From CAKZRD01 sp964549155 (GTDB taxonomy: Archaea > Nanobdellota > Nanobdellia > Pacearchaeales > GW2011-AR1), in assembly GCA_964549155.1 (NCBI GenBank), contig CAZJUG010000006.1, positions 1 to 33,223 of the forward strand: a DNA stretch of 33,223 nt. Direction: 5' to 3'. The notes under the pieces are model-generated. The model saw only the letters and a list, made by a program, of their open reading frames with translations, was not told the DNA's origin and did no database searches. Positions 16,302 to 23,241 of the stretch are shown here, piece by piece. A program made the translations under genes and the position numbers. Position 1 is the first letter of the stretch. Every line of letters starts with the position of its first letter.

Positions 16302-17192
16302 ATGGAAGCAGGTGAAGAATCAAACACAACTAGTTTGGGGAATGACAATCAGGAGGATTTTACTGGAAGAGTATTTTTCAATTTCGCAGATAAACATTTA
16401 GACAGCTTATCCGAGTTAAAGAATGATTTAGTCGGAGCCAACATGCCTTTTTTAGTACAGAATTATTTTTCAAAGGTTTTATTTTTCACTATTGTTTCAG
16501 TCTTCTTAGGAATCTTCTTTGGAGCAGGAGTGTTTTTACTAACTGCAAACATTCTAGTATCTATCCTTATATCCTTTTTTATTCCTATGAGTGTTTTCAT
16601 ATTTGCATATTCTTATCCATCTCTAAAGAGGGGTTCATTCGAGAAGAAAATTGGGGAAGAATTACCTTTCGCAACAATTTACATGGCAGCCATTTCATCT
16701 TCAGATTTAGAACCTACAAAGATGTTTAGACTCATTGCTAATTCTAAAGAATATCCTGCTATTGGAATGGAGATGAGGAAGGTAGTGAATCAACTGGATC
16801 TTTATGGATACAATCTTGCAACAGCTCTTACGAATGCTTCAAAGGGAATAAAAAATGAAAAGTTAGCTGAACTTTTTTCAGGGATAGCGATTAATATAAC
16901 TAGTGGAGGTTCATTAAAAAATTACTTGGAGAAAAAAGCAGAAAATCTTTTAGTAGACTACAAACTTGATAGACAAAGATATAACTCCGTAGCTGAAACA
17001 TTTATGGATGTTTATATAAGCCTTTTAATCACAGCTCCTTTAATACTCATGATAGTCTTCGTAGTTATGAGCATGACAGGATTTGAACTTGGAATTGGGG
17101 TAACAGCACTCAATGTTATTATTATTTCATTGGTCTCTGTACTAAATGTAATCTTCCTATCAATATTACAAATAAAACAACCAAAAAGCTAA
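16302..17192 (+). CDS. Archaeal type IV pilus membrane platform protein (TadC/T2SF family), first copy
   Basis: A 296-residue protein of the type II secretion F / TadC family, the inner-membrane platform of type IV pilus-like systems. Paired hydrophobic helices lie at about 60-80 and 88-108 and again at 235-260 and 268-290, around a cytoplasmic helical domain with ELPFATIYMAAISSSDLEP, AIGMEMRKVVNQLDLYGYNL and SGGSLKNYLEKKAENLL. The pattern S.G.L..yLe.kae is the classical T2SF signature. It works with an assembly ATPase to extract and assemble pilins. The next gene is a second homologue only one base away, so the pair probably forms a heterodimer, as in TadB-TadC. No cognate TadA-like ATPase is in this window. 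Confidence 0.85.
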   Translation: MEAGEESNTTSLGNDNQEDFTGRVFFNFADKHLDSLSELKNDLVGANMPFLVQNYFSKVLFFTIVSVFLGIFFGAGVFLLTANILVSILISFFIPMSVFIFAYSYPSLKRGSFEKKIGEELPFATIYMAAISSSDLEPTKMFRLIANSKEYPAIGMEMRKVVNQLDLYGYNLATALTNASKGIKNEKLAELFSGIAINITSGGSLKNYLEKKAENLLVDYKLDRQRYNSVAETFMDVYISLLITAPLILMIVFVVMSMTGFELGIGVTALNVIIISLVSVLNVIFLSILQIKQPKS

Positions 17193-17193
17193 A

Positions 17194-18018
17194 ATGAAAA
17201 AAGGAATTATAATCAACTCAGTATTTGGAATAATCTTAATTGGAATCAGTCTAATTTTTCTTAATGGAATCCCAGCTATTAGAAATCTTATTCTAAGCTT
17301 AGCTGTCTTGGTGATGATTGTTCCTCTAGTAGTCTACTATACTAAAAAGAATCGGGAGCAAAAAGAGAAAGAACAGAAATTCCTTGAATTCATTAGGGAT
17401 ATTGTTGAGAATGTAAAATCTGGAACTCCGGTTAGTAGGGCTATAATAAATATAAAGAACCGAGACTATGGGGCATTAGGTCCACACATAGAAAAACTTG
17501 CGAATCAGATTTCATTAGGAATTCCTCTTACAAAATCCTTTGATACATTTGCAGAGGATACAAAAAGTCCAGTCATTCTGAGGTCTGTAAACCTAATTTC
17601 TGAGGCTAGTCGTTCTGGAGGGGAAATAAATACTATATTAAATTCTGTTGCCTCTTCGGTAAATCAGACAGAGATTATACAAAAGGAGAGAAGATCGGCA
17701 ATATTCAACTTAGTTGTGCAGGGGTACATAATCTTTTTTGTTTTCATCCTAATAATCTTAGTATTGGAATTTTTCTTAATGCCCTTAGTCAAAGATTTAG
17801 GACCTATAAAAGATTTGAATGTAGAAGTTTCTCCAAAAGAAGACATTGACCTAATTGGTCAAGCAAATTTTTATCTTTTGATTGTACAATCATTTTTTTC
17901 AGGATTAGTAATCGGAAAAATATCCGAGGGAAAAATCAATGCAGGTATAAAACACTCATTCATACTAGTTTCATTAGCCCTCATTCTTTCAGGAATTGCA
18001 AGAGTCATATTCGGATAG
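17194..18018 (+). CDS. Archaeal type IV pilus membrane platform protein (TadC/T2SF family), second copy
   Basis: A 274-residue T2SF-family protein. Two N-terminal helices (5-25, 30-50) precede the cytoplasmic domain KFLEFIRDIVENVKSGTPVS ... SLGIPLTKSFDTFAEDT ... SEASRSGGEINTILNSVASSV, and two more helices end the protein (about 170-195 and 225-270). The signature A..SG(G)EI...L..va matches the family. It begins one base after the stop of the first copy and is surely cotranscribed. The two are divergent in sequence, so this is an old TadB/TadC-like pair rather than a recent duplication. The partner ATPase must be encoded elsewhere, unless the HerA-like ATPase downstream takes the role, which is unlikely from its family. 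Confidence 0.85.
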   Translation: MKKGIIINSVFGIILIGISLIFLNGIPAIRNLILSLAVLVMIVPLVVYYTKKNREQKEKEQKFLEFIRDIVENVKSGTPVSRAIINIKNRDYGALGPHIEKLANQISLGIPLTKSFDTFAEDTKSPVILRSVNLISEASRSGGEINTILNSVASSVNQTEIIQKERRSAIFNLVVQGYIIFFVFILIILVLEFFLMPLVKDLGPIKDLNVEVSPKEDIDLIGQANFYLLIVQSFFSGLVIGKISEGKINAGIKHSFILVSLALILSGIARVIFG

Positions 18019-18066
18019 AATAGTTCAAAACAGAAAGTATATAAATCTAAAAACTTCCAAAGGTCT

Positions 18067-18666
18067 ATGAGAAAAGAAGGGAGTGCACATTTGGAAATGA
18101 TACTGGCTTTTAGCATATTCTTAGTTGTTGTTCTTTTTATTTTTGTTTATATTAGGCCCATGGAAACAAGCAAACTTTCTGATGTAGCTGCGATTTCATT
18201 AAAAGATTCTTTTGTAAATCATGCTAGCACCGAGCTGATAACTGTTTTTGTGAATGGAACATCTTCCACTATATGTGCTCCTCCTGGAATATCTTCTAAG
18301 AATTGGGAATCTAGGGCTGTTGGTCCAAATGTATACTATGTATACTTCTCTGATGAATTTCTTAATAATGGGGAAATATGTTCTTCGGACTCTATCACAA
18401 TTGGAAGCATTTCTAATAAAAGTGTATTGTCAAATTCAAGTATTTGGGAAATAAAGGATAAATACTATGCAGATTATTCTGGGTTAAAAGAAGATTTAAA
18501 AATTCCTGCCGTAATAGATTTTGAAATTTATACTTTTGATGGAGAATATAATCTCACAAGAGGGAACCTTGGAGAAATAGATATAATCGCAAAAAGATAC
18601 ACCCTTTCAGTTTTGAATTCAAACGGAGACTTAATAAATAGGGATTTTGTATTTAGAGTATGGTAA
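18067..18666 (+). CDS. Pilin-like protein with class III signal peptide
   Basis: A 199-residue secreted protein. The N-terminus MRKEG, then SAHLEMILAFSIFLVVVLF, fits an archaeal prepilin: cleavage by the PibD/EppA-type peptidase after Gly5 leaves a mature chain with Glu at +5 and a long hydrophobic assembly helix. The rest is a beta-rich extracellular domain with Asn-linked glycosylation-type sequons (NGT, NKS, NSS, NLT). It follows the two platform proteins with its own TATA-like AGTATATAAAT about 25 bases before the ATG and overlaps the next pilin-like gene by seven bases. Either a minor pilin or the main filament subunit. The extracellular domain is not one I can name. Confidence 0.75.
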   Translation: MRKEGSAHLEMILAFSIFLVVVLFIFVYIRPMETSKLSDVAAISLKDSFVNHASTELITVFVNGTSSTICAPPGISSKNWESRAVGPNVYYVYFSDEFLNNGEICSSDSITIGSISNKSVLSNSSIWEIKDKYYADYSGLKEDLKIPAVIDFEIYTFDGEYNLTRGNLGEIDIIAKRYTLSVLNSNGDLINRDFVFRVW

Positions 18667-19061
18667 TGAATAAAAGAGGTTGGTTAAGAATATTCGAAGC
18701 AGTTGTTGCAATCATGCTAATCTTGGGAGCAGTGCTACTCATTTATTCAAATCAACGGAATGAGTCTAGTGAAAGTAGATATATCATGGACTGGCAGGAA
18801 GAAATTCTAAACAGGGTTGCTGAAAATGAAACTCTTAGAAATGCGGTTGCAGGGGGAGAGAATGAGACAATAGTGTCATTCATCGAAGGGAATTTGCTTC
18901 CGAATCTCAACTTTAGTATAAGCATATGTAATCTCGATGTCTCTTGTCCTATGAGGGGCTATGTGGAAGAAGACATCTTTGTCCAAGAAAGAATAGTAAG
19001 TGGAACGATTGATATATATCACCCCAAGCAAGTTAGGTTTTTCGTTTGGAAAAAAGGATAG
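18660..19061 (+). CDS. Small pilin-like protein
   Basis: 133 residues. KRG followed by WLRIFEAVVAIMLILGAVLL is a prepilin-like N-terminus: basic residues, a Gly cleavage site, a Glu at about +6 and a hydrophobic helix. The start may be the third codon (ATG at 18666), which sits just after the upstream stop. The extracellular part is acidic with two cysteines near residues 93 and 98 (SICNLDVSCP) that could form a disulfide, and sequons NES, NET. It overlaps the upstream pilin-like gene by seven bases, so it is translated with it. Probably a minor pilin or pilus-tip component; the role is inferred from context and signal. Confidence 0.7.
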   Translation: MVMNKRGWLRIFEAVVAIMLILGAVLLIYSNQRNESSESRYIMDWQEEILNRVAENETLRNAVAGGENETIVSFIEGNLLPNLNFSISICNLDVSCPMRGYVEEDIFVQERIVSGTIDIYHPKQVRFFVWKKG

Positions 19062-19097
19062 TGAAACAATTAAAAAGCTTGAATTCTTTTTAGAACT

Positions 19098-20390
19098 ATG
19101 CCATTTGATGTAATTATTGGGAGAAACGAGGGAGATAATAAAGTTCTTGGAAAGAAAGGACTTGCATATATAGGTAAGAGTTATGTAAATATGGAAAACT
19201 ACACCTCTTTGTCTAATCCAATGTTCCTAGATATTTCAAGAAGTCATGTAATGATGGTTGCTGGAAAAAGGGGCTCAGGGAAATCTTATACTCTTGGAGT
19301 TATTTCAGAAGCAATTTCTGAAATGCAAGGAGCACAAGATTTGAATATTTCTTCTCTAATTTTCGATACAATGGGAATTTTTTGGACAATGAAATTCAAG
19401 AACTATAAAGATAAGGATTTACTTTCCAGTTGGGATTTAGAACCCAAGAACATAAATACCGAAGTTTTTGCTCCTGCAGGGTATTTTGAAGAATACAGCG
19501 AAAAAGGAATCCCTGTAGATAGAGAGTTTAGGATTAAACTTTCTGAATTAAATGCCGAAGATTGGGTCTCCCTATTTGAGCTGAATTTTACACAAGAAGA
19601 AGCAGTTCTATTAACAAATGTAATCTCTAGATTAAAAGAGAAAGGAACTTTTGGTTTTGAAGAGATTTTCATTGAAATTGAAGAAAATAAAAAATTTAGG
19701 CAAGAAACAAAAAATGCGGTTGTCTCGATTTTTGAGGTTGCAAAATCTTGGAAGATTTTTGATGAAAAAGAGGGAACTGCGATTAGAGATTTAGTCAAGG
19801 CAGGACAGACAAGTATAATTGATTTATCTATGTATTCATCCATAGGAAGTTTTAATGTGCGAGCATTAGTTATCGGACTCGTTTGTAAAAAACTTTTCTT
19901 AGAAAGAATGGCTTCAAGAAAAGAAGAGGAAGTTAACTCAGTTCAAAGGGGCTTGTCTAGTAGTTATTTATCTGGTGGGGGAGATATGCCTTTAGTTTGG
20001 ATATTCATAGATGAAGCACATGAGTTCTTGGTAAAAGATGGAAAGACTCCCGCTTCCGAAGCCTTGATACAACTATTAAGGGAGGGAAGGCAACCAGGGA
20101 TTTCATTAGTTCTTGCAACACAGCAACCTGGAAAGATTCATACGGATGCCATGACTCAATCAGATATTGTTCTCTCTCACAAATTGACTTCTGATGCGGA
20201 TGTTCAGGCATTAAATTCTATAATGCAGAATTATGTTTATGAGGGAATAAAGCAGAAAATGAATAGTCTTCCTAAGTTGAGAGGTTCTGCAATCTTGCTT
20301 GATGACAATTCTGAAAGAATTTACCAAATGAGGATTAGACCAAGATTCACATGGCATGGCGGAGAAGCACCTAGTTCTGTTAAGTTCTAA
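19098..20390 (+). CDS. HerA/FtsK-superfamily ATPase
   Basis: A 430-residue hexameric-type ATPase of the HerA/DUF87 group. Walker A is G57-K-R-G-S-G-K-S (FxVAGKRGSGKSYT), Walker B is LVWIFIDEAHEF with D305-E306, the sensor-like ATQQP lies at 340-344, and LREGRQPG (R331) holds a probable arginine finger. An N-terminal beta barrel (about 1-45, IGRNEGDNKVLGKKGLAYIG) matches the HAS domain. HerA translocates DNA and works with NurA in end resection, but no NurA is adjacent. TATA-like AATTAAAAAG at 19069-19078 gives an own promoter, so it need not belong to the pilus set. A 29-base degenerate copy of its 3' end lies 132 bases downstream. Confidence 0.85.
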   Translation: MPFDVIIGRNEGDNKVLGKKGLAYIGKSYVNMENYTSLSNPMFLDISRSHVMMVAGKRGSGKSYTLGVISEAISEMQGAQDLNISSLIFDTMGIFWTMKFKNYKDKDLLSSWDLEPKNINTEVFAPAGYFEEYSEKGIPVDREFRIKLSELNAEDWVSLFELNFTQEEAVLLTNVISRLKEKGTFGFEEIFIEIEENKKFRQETKNAVVSIFEVAKSWKIFDEKEGTAIRDLVKAGQTSIIDLSMYSSIGSFNVRALVIGLVCKKLFLERMASRKEEEVNSVQRGLSSSYLSGGGDMPLVWIFIDEAHEFLVKDGKTPASEALIQLLREGRQPGISLVLATQQPGKIHTDAMTQSDIVLSHKLTSDADVQALNSIMQNYVYEGIKQKMNSLPKLRGSAILLDDNSERIYQMRIRPRFTWHGGEAPSSVKF

Positions 20391-20492
20391 GATAATCCGA
20401 CATGCCTGGCATGGTGAGCAAAACACTTTGAGCAAATATATTTTACTAACTCCAGTTTCCTTGATAATCTTGCGAAATGTATTTTGTGAACT

Positions 20493-20521
20493 GGAGAAGT
20501 ACCTAGTGCTATGAATTTTTT
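20493..20521 (+). pseudogene. Degenerate partial copy of the HerA-like gene 3' end
   Basis: 20493-20521 matches 20361-20389, the last codons of the HerA-like gene, at 22 of 29 positions. The translated ends are GEAPSSVKF and GEVPSAMNF, so most changes are conservative. A stop codon precedes it in frame, and nothing else of a gene is seen in 20391-20528. It may be the remnant of a second ATPase gene or of a tail duplication. Confidence 0.4.
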
Positions 20522-20528
20522 GAAATAA

Positions 20529-21809
20529 CTATTCCTCTTTTATCTCTTTAAACCCTGTATATCTCCACAAAGCTTTTGGAATCTTAATTGAACCATCCTT
20601 CTGTTGGTGATTCTCCAAGAAAGCAATTAGAGCTCTTGGCGAGGCAAGAACTGTGTTGTTCAAAGTGTGAGCAAAAATATTTCCCTTTCCTGTGTTAATT
20701 TTTATATTCAATCTTCTCGCTTGAGCATCTGTTAAATTTGAACACGAACCCACCTCGAAATATTTTTTCTGTCTTGGACTCCAAGCTTCAACATCTACCG
20801 ATTTTGCTTTCAAATCTGCTAAATCTCCTGAACAGATTTCAAGAGTTCTTATAGGAATTTCTAGTTTTTGAAAAACATCTATAGTATATTTCAACATCTT
20901 ATTGTACCACTTGTAAGAATCTTTTGGGTCGCAGATGACAACCATCTCTTGTTTTTCAAACTGATGAACTCTATAAAATCCTTTTTCTTCTATTCCATGA
21001 GAACCAATTTCTTTTCTAAAACAAGGAGAATAGCTTGTGAGGTTTACGGGCAAATCCTTTGGTTGAATTGTTTTTCCTATGAATCTTCCAATCATAGAAT
21101 GTTCGGAAGTTCCAATAAGGTATAAATCTTCTCCCTCAATTTTATACATCATATTATTCATTTCTTCAAAACTCATTACCCCCTCAACAACATTTCTTCT
21201 TATCATAAATGGAGGGATTACATAACTAAAACCTTTTTTTACCATATAGTCTCTTGCAAATGCAAGCATTGCCGAATGTAAAACTGCAAACTTACTAGTT
21301 AAAAAATAAAATCCCGTTCCAGAAGTTTCCCTTGCAGAATCAAAATCTGCACAGAACATTTTTTCTGCTAATTCTGCATGATGAAAAACTTCATATTTGG
21401 GAACATTTGGTTCCCCAAACTTTTCAATTTCCACATTTTCAGAATCATCTTTTCCTAGTGGAACTGATTCATGAATCATATTAGGTATTTTATACATCAA
21501 TTTTCTTATCTCTTCCCCAAGCTTTCTTTCATTCTCTTCTACTTCTTCTAATTTCTTAGGAATCTCTTTCGCTTTTTCAATAATCTCTTTCGCTTTCTTT
21601 TCGTCCTTCGCTTTTTTTGCCTTATTAACTTCTTCAGAAAGCTTATTTCTTTCAGAACGAAGTTTGTCTGCTTCAAGTCTAAATTTTCTCCATTCAGCAT
21701 CAAGTTTCAAAACTTCATCCACAAGAAAAATTTTATCATCCTTAAACTTCTTCTTTATGTTCTCCTTTACCAAACTCGGATTTTCTCGGATTAACTTAAT
21801 GTCTATCAT
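20529..21809 (-). CDS. serS: Seryl-tRNA synthetase
   Basis: A 426-residue class II synthetase of the common bacterial/eukaryotic-type SerRS. The N-terminal tRNA-binding arm is a long antiparallel coiled coil (about 30-105, rich in Lys/Glu). The catalytic core has motif 2 (CFRKEIG ... GFYRVHQF.KQE) and motif 3 (LASPRALIAFLENHQ with its invariant Arg), and the serine site TSEHS. The start MIDIKLIRENP is the usual SerRS N-terminus. On the minus strand GTTTAAATATG at about 21829-21839 is a TATA box that would start transcription at or near the ATG, so the mRNA is probably leaderless. Charges serine on tRNA-Ser, and on tRNA-Sec where present. Confidence 0.96.
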   Translation of the reverse strand: MIDIKLIRENPSLVKENIKKKFKDDKIFLVDEVLKLDAEWRKFRLEADKLRSERNKLSEEVNKAKKAKDEKKAKEIIEKAKEIPKKLEEVEENERKLGEEIRKLMYKIPNMIHESVPLGKDDSENVEIEKFGEPNVPKYEVFHHAELAEKMFCADFDSARETSGTGFYFLTSKFAVLHSAMLAFARDYMVKKGFSYVIPPFMIRRNVVEGVMSFEEMNNMMYKIEGEDLYLIGTSEHSMIGRFIGKTIQPKDLPVNLTSYSPCFRKEIGSHGIEEKGFYRVHQFEKQEMVVICDPKDSYKWYNKMLKYTIDVFQKLEIPIRTLEICSGDLADLKAKSVDVEAWSPRQKKYFEVGSCSNLTDAQARRLNIKINTGKGNIFAHTLNNTVLASPRALIAFLENHQQKDGSIKIPKALWRYTGFKEIKEE

Positions 21810-21883
21810 ATCTAGTTTAGTTTTTCTACATATTTAAACTTTCCCATAAAAAGATTTATTAAGTCTAGATTTCGGAAGGTCAT

Positions 21884-22519
21884 ATGGATGAAAAAGAGGT
21901 CATAAAGGATATTCGTTGGGATTTTTCTAGGGGGAAGAGTCGGGCAGAGATAACGAGAAGATTACAGAGAAAGGGGTTTAAGTTAGAGTTTATTGATTCT
22001 CTTATTGATAGAGCAAGAAGACCTAAAAGAATTGTTAAGGGAATTTTTCTTTCGATTGTTCTCTTAATCTTTATGTGGATGGGAGTTTATGGAATGTTCT
22101 TTCATCATACTACTAAATTAGTTGAGTATTCCCCTAATTGGGTCGAGCACGAAGAATCTTCTTCATTACAAATAACTCCTGAACTCATTTCATTGGTTGC
22201 TTCGGAAATGGGAGCTACAAAATTACGAAGAAATCCTTTCAATCTAAAAAAGCCTATACTAAACTTCGTTATATCTAACCAGAGCTTTCATACAATAATA
22301 GACAAGAAAATTGAAACCTACAATGGAATAAGCTCCGATGCCGATTTATCTTTTTCTAGCGACGAGGTTACTCTATCAAGAATATTTCTTTCTGAAAACT
22401 TAAAAGATGCTATGGTGAAAGAAATAAGTAGCGGGAATATAAACATAGAAAAAATCGCTTCAGATCAAGAATTATTCTTGAAGGGTTATCTTTCTCTTTA
22501 TGATGAATTGGGTAAATAG
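21884..22519 (+). CDS. One-helix membrane protein with N-terminal helical domain, 3' end frameshifted
   Basis: 211 residues, not recognised. Residues 1-47 are a charged helical domain (RGKSRAEITRRLQRKGFKLE) like the one in the 96-residue protein at 510-800. A membrane helix lies at about 50-70 (GIFLSIVLLIFMWMGVYG). The remaining 140 residues are soluble and probably extracellular, with one region rich in short beta segments. After the stop at 22517-22519 the frame shifted by one base stays open to 22608 and reads as plausible protein (KVQIDFKEKYDFFKQETKLE), so the original gene was likely about 30 residues longer. TATA-like GATTTATTAAG at 21851-21861 is about 28 bases before the ATG. Confidence 0.65.
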   Translation: MDEKEVIKDIRWDFSRGKSRAEITRRLQRKGFKLEFIDSLIDRARRPKRIVKGIFLSIVLLIFMWMGVYGMFFHHTTKLVEYSPNWVEHEESSSLQITPELISLVASEMGATKLRRNPFNLKKPILNFVISNQSFHTIIDKKIETYNGISSDADLSFSSDEVTLSRIFLSENLKDAMVKEISSGNINIEKIASDQELFLKGYLSLYDELGK

Positions 22520-22608
22520 TCCAAGAAATCTATGAAAATAAGGTTCAAATTGATTTCAAAGAGAAATATGATTTCTTCAAGCAAGAGACTAAACTAGAGA
22601 TTGCTTAA
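22519..22608 (+). pseudogene. Probable original C-terminus of the preceding gene, out of frame by one base
   Basis: Codons from 22519 to the TAA at 22606-22608 encode VQEIYENKV then QIDFKEKYDFFKQETKLEIA, with normal-looking composition and no start codon or ribosome site of its own. Adding one A to the run at 22514-22516 fuses it to the 211-residue frame (DELGKIVQEIYENK). A deletion in a short A run or a sequencing error would explain it. No canonical -1 slippery heptamer is seen. Confidence 0.5.
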
Positions 22609-22752
22609 TACTTTCCGTGACAAGTCACTTTTGAGGTTTGGACTAAACTTACAAAGCCGATTTGTGTATCTACTATTCATGGACGAATTTTATGAGAAAG
22701 GTTTAAAAGTAAGTTATTGTTATAAAATATACATTAGAAACTATATATTAAA

Positions 22753-23037
22753 ATGGCAGAAAAAACACCCCAAGAAGATCACTTTGAACTTTTCTTTAGA
22801 CGAAAACCAGCGATGATGTTAATTGCTTTGAGAAGAGTTACTAAGGCAAGATATGGTTCGGTCTTGGCAAAGGAAGTAGATTGTACATATTCTCATGCTG
22901 TAAAGATTCTTCAAATATTAGAAAGGATAGGGTTAGTCGTCTTCGAGAAGAAAGGAAGAATAAAGATAATCAAATTGACTAAGAAAGGACAGGAAGTTGC
23001 AGCACATATAGAGGCAATAAAAGGTATTGTAGAATAA
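22753..23037 (+). CDS. Winged-helix DNA-binding protein (MarR-like)
   Basis: 94 residues with one winged helix-turn-helix. RRKPAMMLIALRRV is helix 1, KEVDCTYSHAVKILQILERIGLV spans the helix-turn-helix, and FEKKGRIKIIKLTKKG is the beta wing. The pattern S-H-A-V-K-I-L..L...GL resembles MarR/ArsR-like minimal regulators and the many single-domain winged helix proteins of archaea. TATA-like TTATAAAATATA at 22719-22730 implies a leaderless or nearly leaderless mRNA. It sits between the frameshifted membrane-protein gene and tRNA-Lys, and no operon partner is seen. Its target is unknown. About 140 bases upstream (22609-22752) hold no gene other than this promoter. Confidence 0.75.
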   Translation: MAEKTPQEDHFELFFRRKPAMMLIALRRVTKARYGSVLAKEVDCTYSHAVKILQILERIGLVVFEKKGRIKIIKLTKKGQEVAAHIEAIKGIVE

Positions 23038-23087
23038 TTTTCTGAAACATTAGTTTTTTAAATGGAGTTTCTTTTTGATTTTTAGCT

Positions 23088-23162
23088 GGCCCCATAGCTC
23101 AGCCCGGTTAGAGTACTAGCCTTTTAAGCTAGGTGTCGAGGGTTCAAATCCCTCTGGGGTCA
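23088..23162 (+). tRNA. tRNA-Lys (anticodon TTT)
   Basis: A 75-nt canonical cloverleaf with acceptor GGCCCCA/TGGGGTC, D arm with CCCGGTTA, perfect anticodon stem CTAGC/GCTAG, loop CTTTTAA with anticodon TTT, and T arm GAGGG-TTCAAAT-CCCTC. No CCA is encoded and there is no intron. It lies 79 bases upstream of the aEF-2 start. G18-G19 and T54-T55 are intact, unlike the spacer tRNA-Ala. Confidence 0.97.
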
Positions 23163-23206
23163 TGCAAATATTGAAAAATTTTGGATGCAGTTTTTTAGAA
23201 ATCATA

Positions 23207-23224
23207 CAAAACTTTATAAAGCAA
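23207..23224 (+). promoter_or_regulatory. aEF-2 core promoter
   Basis: CAAAACTTTATAAAGCAA holds a BRE/TATA whose centre (about 23216) is 25-26 bases before the ATG at 23242. It implies a leaderless aEF-2 mRNA and rules out the more distant in-frame ATG at 23185 as the main start. Confidence 0.65.
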
Positions 23225-23241
23225 ATTTCAAAAAGAATAAT

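Noticed and set aside
22505..22525. Programmed -1 frameshifting at the end of the 211-residue gene
   Set aside because: The site GGT AAA TAG lacks an X-XXY-YYZ slippery heptamer, and no strong downstream structure is evident.
22601..22816. A 71-codon frame from a TTG start before the winged-helix gene
   Set aside because: It overlaps a clear TATA box and most of its 3' half overlaps the winged-helix gene in another frame. No ribosome site is present.
23185..23241. Start of aEF-2 at the upstream ATG (19 extra residues)
   Set aside because: The strong TATA box at 23211-23220 lies inside this stretch, so a transcript from it cannot include the upstream ATG. The family N-terminus matches MATGEKNFDK.
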